This document shows, piece after piece, positions 60,629 to 64,000 of a stretch of DNA of 64,000 nt (positions within the stretch are counted from its first letter, which is position 1; each line of letters begins with the position of its first letter). The stretch comes from Lethocerus indicus (lineage: Eukaryota > Arthropoda > Insecta > Hemiptera > Belostomatidae): contig JACDQD010000001.1 of the NCBI GenBank assembly GCA_019843655.1, forward strand, positions 45,105,659 through 45,169,658, written 5' to 3'. The notes beneath the pieces are model-generated. The model was given only the letters and a program-made list of their open reading frames with translations, did not search any database and was not told the DNA's origin. A program made the translations under genes and the position numbers.

Positions 60629-63124
60629 TAATTTGCCAAAGTGAAAGAACGCCTTCCAGCCAACGCTTTCTCGCGCTTAAATGGATTTCAGGATTTCTTG
60701 TCTGGAGAGGAAGGAGGGAGTTTCTGCAATTTAGCGGCCCACATCTAACTTTCATTCCTGTACTTCATTTACGATAAACGCGCACTAACGAGCCCCAGAC
60801 AGATTCGTGTTGATCCGGGGCTTCGAAATTTCTTCTAATTGACCTTAAAACATTCTACAAATTACTCACCGATATTAGGTTGTTGCAAAAATAATGCAGT
60901 CTGTTCCTTACTCGCAACTTGTACAAAGAGACCAGGGAATATCAGATGTCGTTATTATATCATATATATTATTCGAGCTTTTCTCGTACTCTTTCCTTGG
61001 ATACATAATAATTTTTCACCGTCATTTTTTCTGATATTTAATTTGAGCTGAATAAAAATTACAAATACACCCGCGCCCTATTTGGTAAATACTTTTAAAA
61101 ACAATATATGCATCTGTTGATTGATTGCTTCATATCTGCAGATTAAATGTTATTTTACAATTTTCTACTGTTTCCGCGTTTTTATTTATTAATGAAACAC
61201 ATTTTTGATATTATTTCACGCATGTGTCTGCAATTGTTTTATTTCATCCGTAGCCCACTTAACGGTTTCTATCGCTGGTCGGAAGGCCCCATCCCGGAGA
61301 TTGTTACCTTTCTATAATCTTAAACCGTGGTAAATATTACAGAACAAATATAATAAAAAACGGAGGGGAACCGAACAAAACATGAAGGGAAAAAATCTTT
61401 GTTGAGGTCACTTTATGTAAATGCCGCCCCGCACCGAAGGTGAAAATAAGCCGATTTATTTAATGCGTATAATTAACCGAAAAAAATAATTCCAATTTTG
61501 TTCGAATTTTCAATTTTAAAAATCCCACCGGGTTAAAAGTGGAAAAAAACCAGCACGCGAGCGAAAATCCTAATTACACGAATTATCGCGCGTTACCGAC
61601 AAATAAGTGAGGTTACGGTTTCAGAGGACGAATAAACAAAAAAACAAAAAACGACAAAAAACGGGATACGGTGCGCGCAAATAAACCAAACGAGTTAATA
61701 TAACCTTGGCTTATTCTCCATAAACCGAGAACTAGTTCGACGGCGAAAGAAACCGTTCTCTGTCCCCAAAGAAAAATTACAGACTGTATGAAATCGAATT
61801 ATGTTCTTTTTCGATTATTTAGAAAAATATATCCAACATTTATTTCATAAGTTAATTTTCTTTAAAAACAGGTTACTTCCTGTAAAAAATAACATTTCTA
61901 CGCTTTTATACCTGCCATTGTGTAGAAGGAGGCAGATGTTCAGAAACTAACTACCTGACTTGAGTTAGTGAGCGCCACTCGTTGAATCAGTTAATATTTG
62001 TAATTCGACCCAGAGTTCGATTCAATGGTGGCGGGAGGAATTTACAGTTACAAATTTCAAGCGAATAAACTCAAATCTATTCATTAGATTTGACCTTACT
62101 TTCCTTTAAGTGTATTACATAACCACTTTTTAGCGATACTAAATTGTTTTATCGCTTCGACGGTAACTTATAGAAGCTGTGGTAGGAGATAATTGTTACA
62201 AAAAACAATTATTATACACCCTTTGGCTGCCATAAATCTAATCTTGGCCGATTCCGCGAAATATCCGGACCTCGACCAAAAAAATAAACCGCATATCCTT
62301 TTTAATGGCTAATCATACCGCAATCCTCCCAAAGCTATTTATTTTTAGTTTCTGGCATTTATCACATTTAGTATTTCCGCGTGTCAAACAACTATACGGT
62401 ACTGTGACCATGATTTCGATTGTCTGTACTGAAATACGTTTATCTCGGGTTTTCGTCCCCTTCTCCGTGTTTACCGCAAATTCAACCGAGCGTCGCTCGG
62501 AATAAATTCGTAATGACAAGAATTACGGATCCCTCAGTAGCCTGTACTTCGGCTCGGTAATTGAGTTATTCCTTTTTGTTACGTATTCTGCGGTTAGAAG
62601 AGAGACCTGTAGATAAAACCAGGAAAAAAGTGATGGGGGGGGCCTTCCAATCCCACTCAGACATTCGACGCCTACCCGAATTTCCTCATTCAAAAACGTT
62701 TATCACGGTTTAAGATACTCATTGTAGCAGCTTTCAGTGCCGACGGGATTTTTCATCGTCCCTACTTCACTACTACATGCTACAATGTAGAGAAGCCTGT
62801 ATCTTGGCAATGAATAGACGCAATGGAGACAGAAAATATTTCCGGATATATATTCCGGAAAAATATTCCGGCCGCGGATATTTCTTCTTTAATAATTGTT
62901 AAGTATTCATTAAACAATATTTCGGTCTATGAGTTTTATGATAATCAAGAAATTACAGAATAACGCACTACAAACGAAAGACTTGTTTTAACCTCTTTTA
63001 TTATCACAACTGAAACGAGTAGCATTAATAACGGAGAACCAACGGAAGCTTTCCCCTTTTTCAAAATTTTTTTCTGGTACGTTAAGACTACGTGGTCACT
63101 CCTTTTCAACCTTCCGTAAGGAAC

Positions 63125-63240
63125 GTTGGGGGTGTCAGGAGATAGTAGGGTTTGGACCTCAGGGTTAAGATGATGTGTAATTCGGGACTGAAATCAGTTA
63201 TATTTTGTATGGCAAGGTCGTGGGCAAGCGGGCTTTGGAC
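63125..63240 (+). repeat. dispersed repeat D, copy 2
   Basis: GTGTAATTCGGGACTGAAAT, TATATTTTGTATGGCAAGGT and CGTGGGCAAGCGG match copy 1. The minus-strand open frame over this stretch is therefore not taken as a gene. Confidence 0.5.
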
Positions 63241-64000
63241 ACGAGAAGCACATCGAAAACCGTTACTCAACCGCCCAGCTTGATAGAGTCTTCGGGAATA
63301 ATTAGTCGTTGGCTGTAATACCGAAATAAAAGTTATATATAATAGGGTGAAGTAATCCGAGAAGCGGGAAACAATATGTGGAAACGGGCGGCCAGATAAA
63401 CCCCAGCCAGGAACCGGAAGGGAGGCGGCGTTTATCGCCGACGAAATTTCTAATTCTAAAAAGTGATAACTCATTTCGATAACGGTGAAGCTTAATGTTC
63501 TATTATTTTTTTAATTTTATTTCAATGTACTGTAAGGGCGGGTGCTGCTTCGTTTTTTAAAAGTGGAGTAGGAGGAAAGGAAATGCCGATAATTAACTCC
63601 GGAGTTCTCAGTGGGAAACGGACAATTAACAAAAACGATATTTTCACGAGCCCGGATCTCTACTTGGGTCGGCTTTCTCTCGGAAAAAATTAAACCCTGT
63701 ATTAGTGAAAAGGGCCCGTCGGGATTGAGCAGTTCGATTACTTACTATATTCGATAGCTTTTGTACAACGAACAGCATATTTCACAACCCGCGAAACCTA
63801 AGGTACGTTACAGACTTGAGAGAAACGCTAGACGTAGCTCTTATTATGCATTAAATGAGGACTTAAAAACACTCCCGAAGGCCCGTCCCATGGATTGTTG
63901 TGAAAAACATTAACAAGGAGGAAAACTGAAAATAACATGAAGGGGAAAAATTCTTCGTCCGGTCTGGTACGTTCGATGCCGCTACTGGAGGCGGCGAGAG

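Larger units (their letters stand above)
58200..64000. other. no gene recognised
   Basis: Mixed-composition spacer with one Penelope-linked repeat, one repeat D copy and a purine tract. The 122-codon minus-strand frame at 63474-63106 overlaps repeat D. Confidence 0.55.

Overview
This is nuclear DNA from a TE-rich invertebrate, most probably an insect. The genes are split by GT/AG introns, there are no operons, and the decayed transposable elements belong to jockey-type LINEs, a Penelope-like element, a mariner and a tRNA-type SINE. I cannot name the species or order from the sequence. Conceptual splicing gives two complete multi-exon genes and one small single-exon gene. Everything else I can support is repeat debris, microsatellites or unexplained spacer.

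Layout. 1-20.3 kb: no gene found; it holds LINE 3' ends, a mariner with its catalytic middle deleted, one copy of the Penelope-linked tail repeat, a 17-bp tandem repeat and several home-grown repeat families. 20.3-30.1 kb, plus strand: a complete SLC26 anion transporter/prestin-like gene of 13 coding exons, 657 codons plus stop, with every junction phase consistent. 32.9-33.3 kb, minus strand: a 126-residue putative secreted or GPI-anchored protein of unknown function. 33.9-39.06 kb: a strongly AT-rich block with no coding signal apart from one Penelope-linked tail repeat and an unusual pair of abutting palindromes. 39.9-45.6 kb, minus strand: a four-coding-exon gene for a 636-residue scaffold with two PDZ domains, probably with a long 3' UTR reaching to about 39.07 kb. 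45.6-64 kb: no gene supported; it holds a Penelope-like GIY-YIG fragment with an inverted partial copy beside it, LINE fragments and scattered repeats.

How it fits together. The transporter would sit in the plasma membrane with its C-terminal STAS domain in the cytosol. The PDZ protein would be a cytosolic scaffold for membrane-protein tails. The transporter ends in a hydrophobic-x-hydrophobic tail (I-R-L), which is compatible with some PDZ domains, but a link between the two neighbours is speculation. The most interesting structural observation is that two splice acceptors of the SLC26 gene lie on or next to repeat boundaries: the exon 2 acceptor is inside a truncated copy of a local repeat, and the exon 4 acceptor is about 10 bases from the A-rich tail of a SINE.
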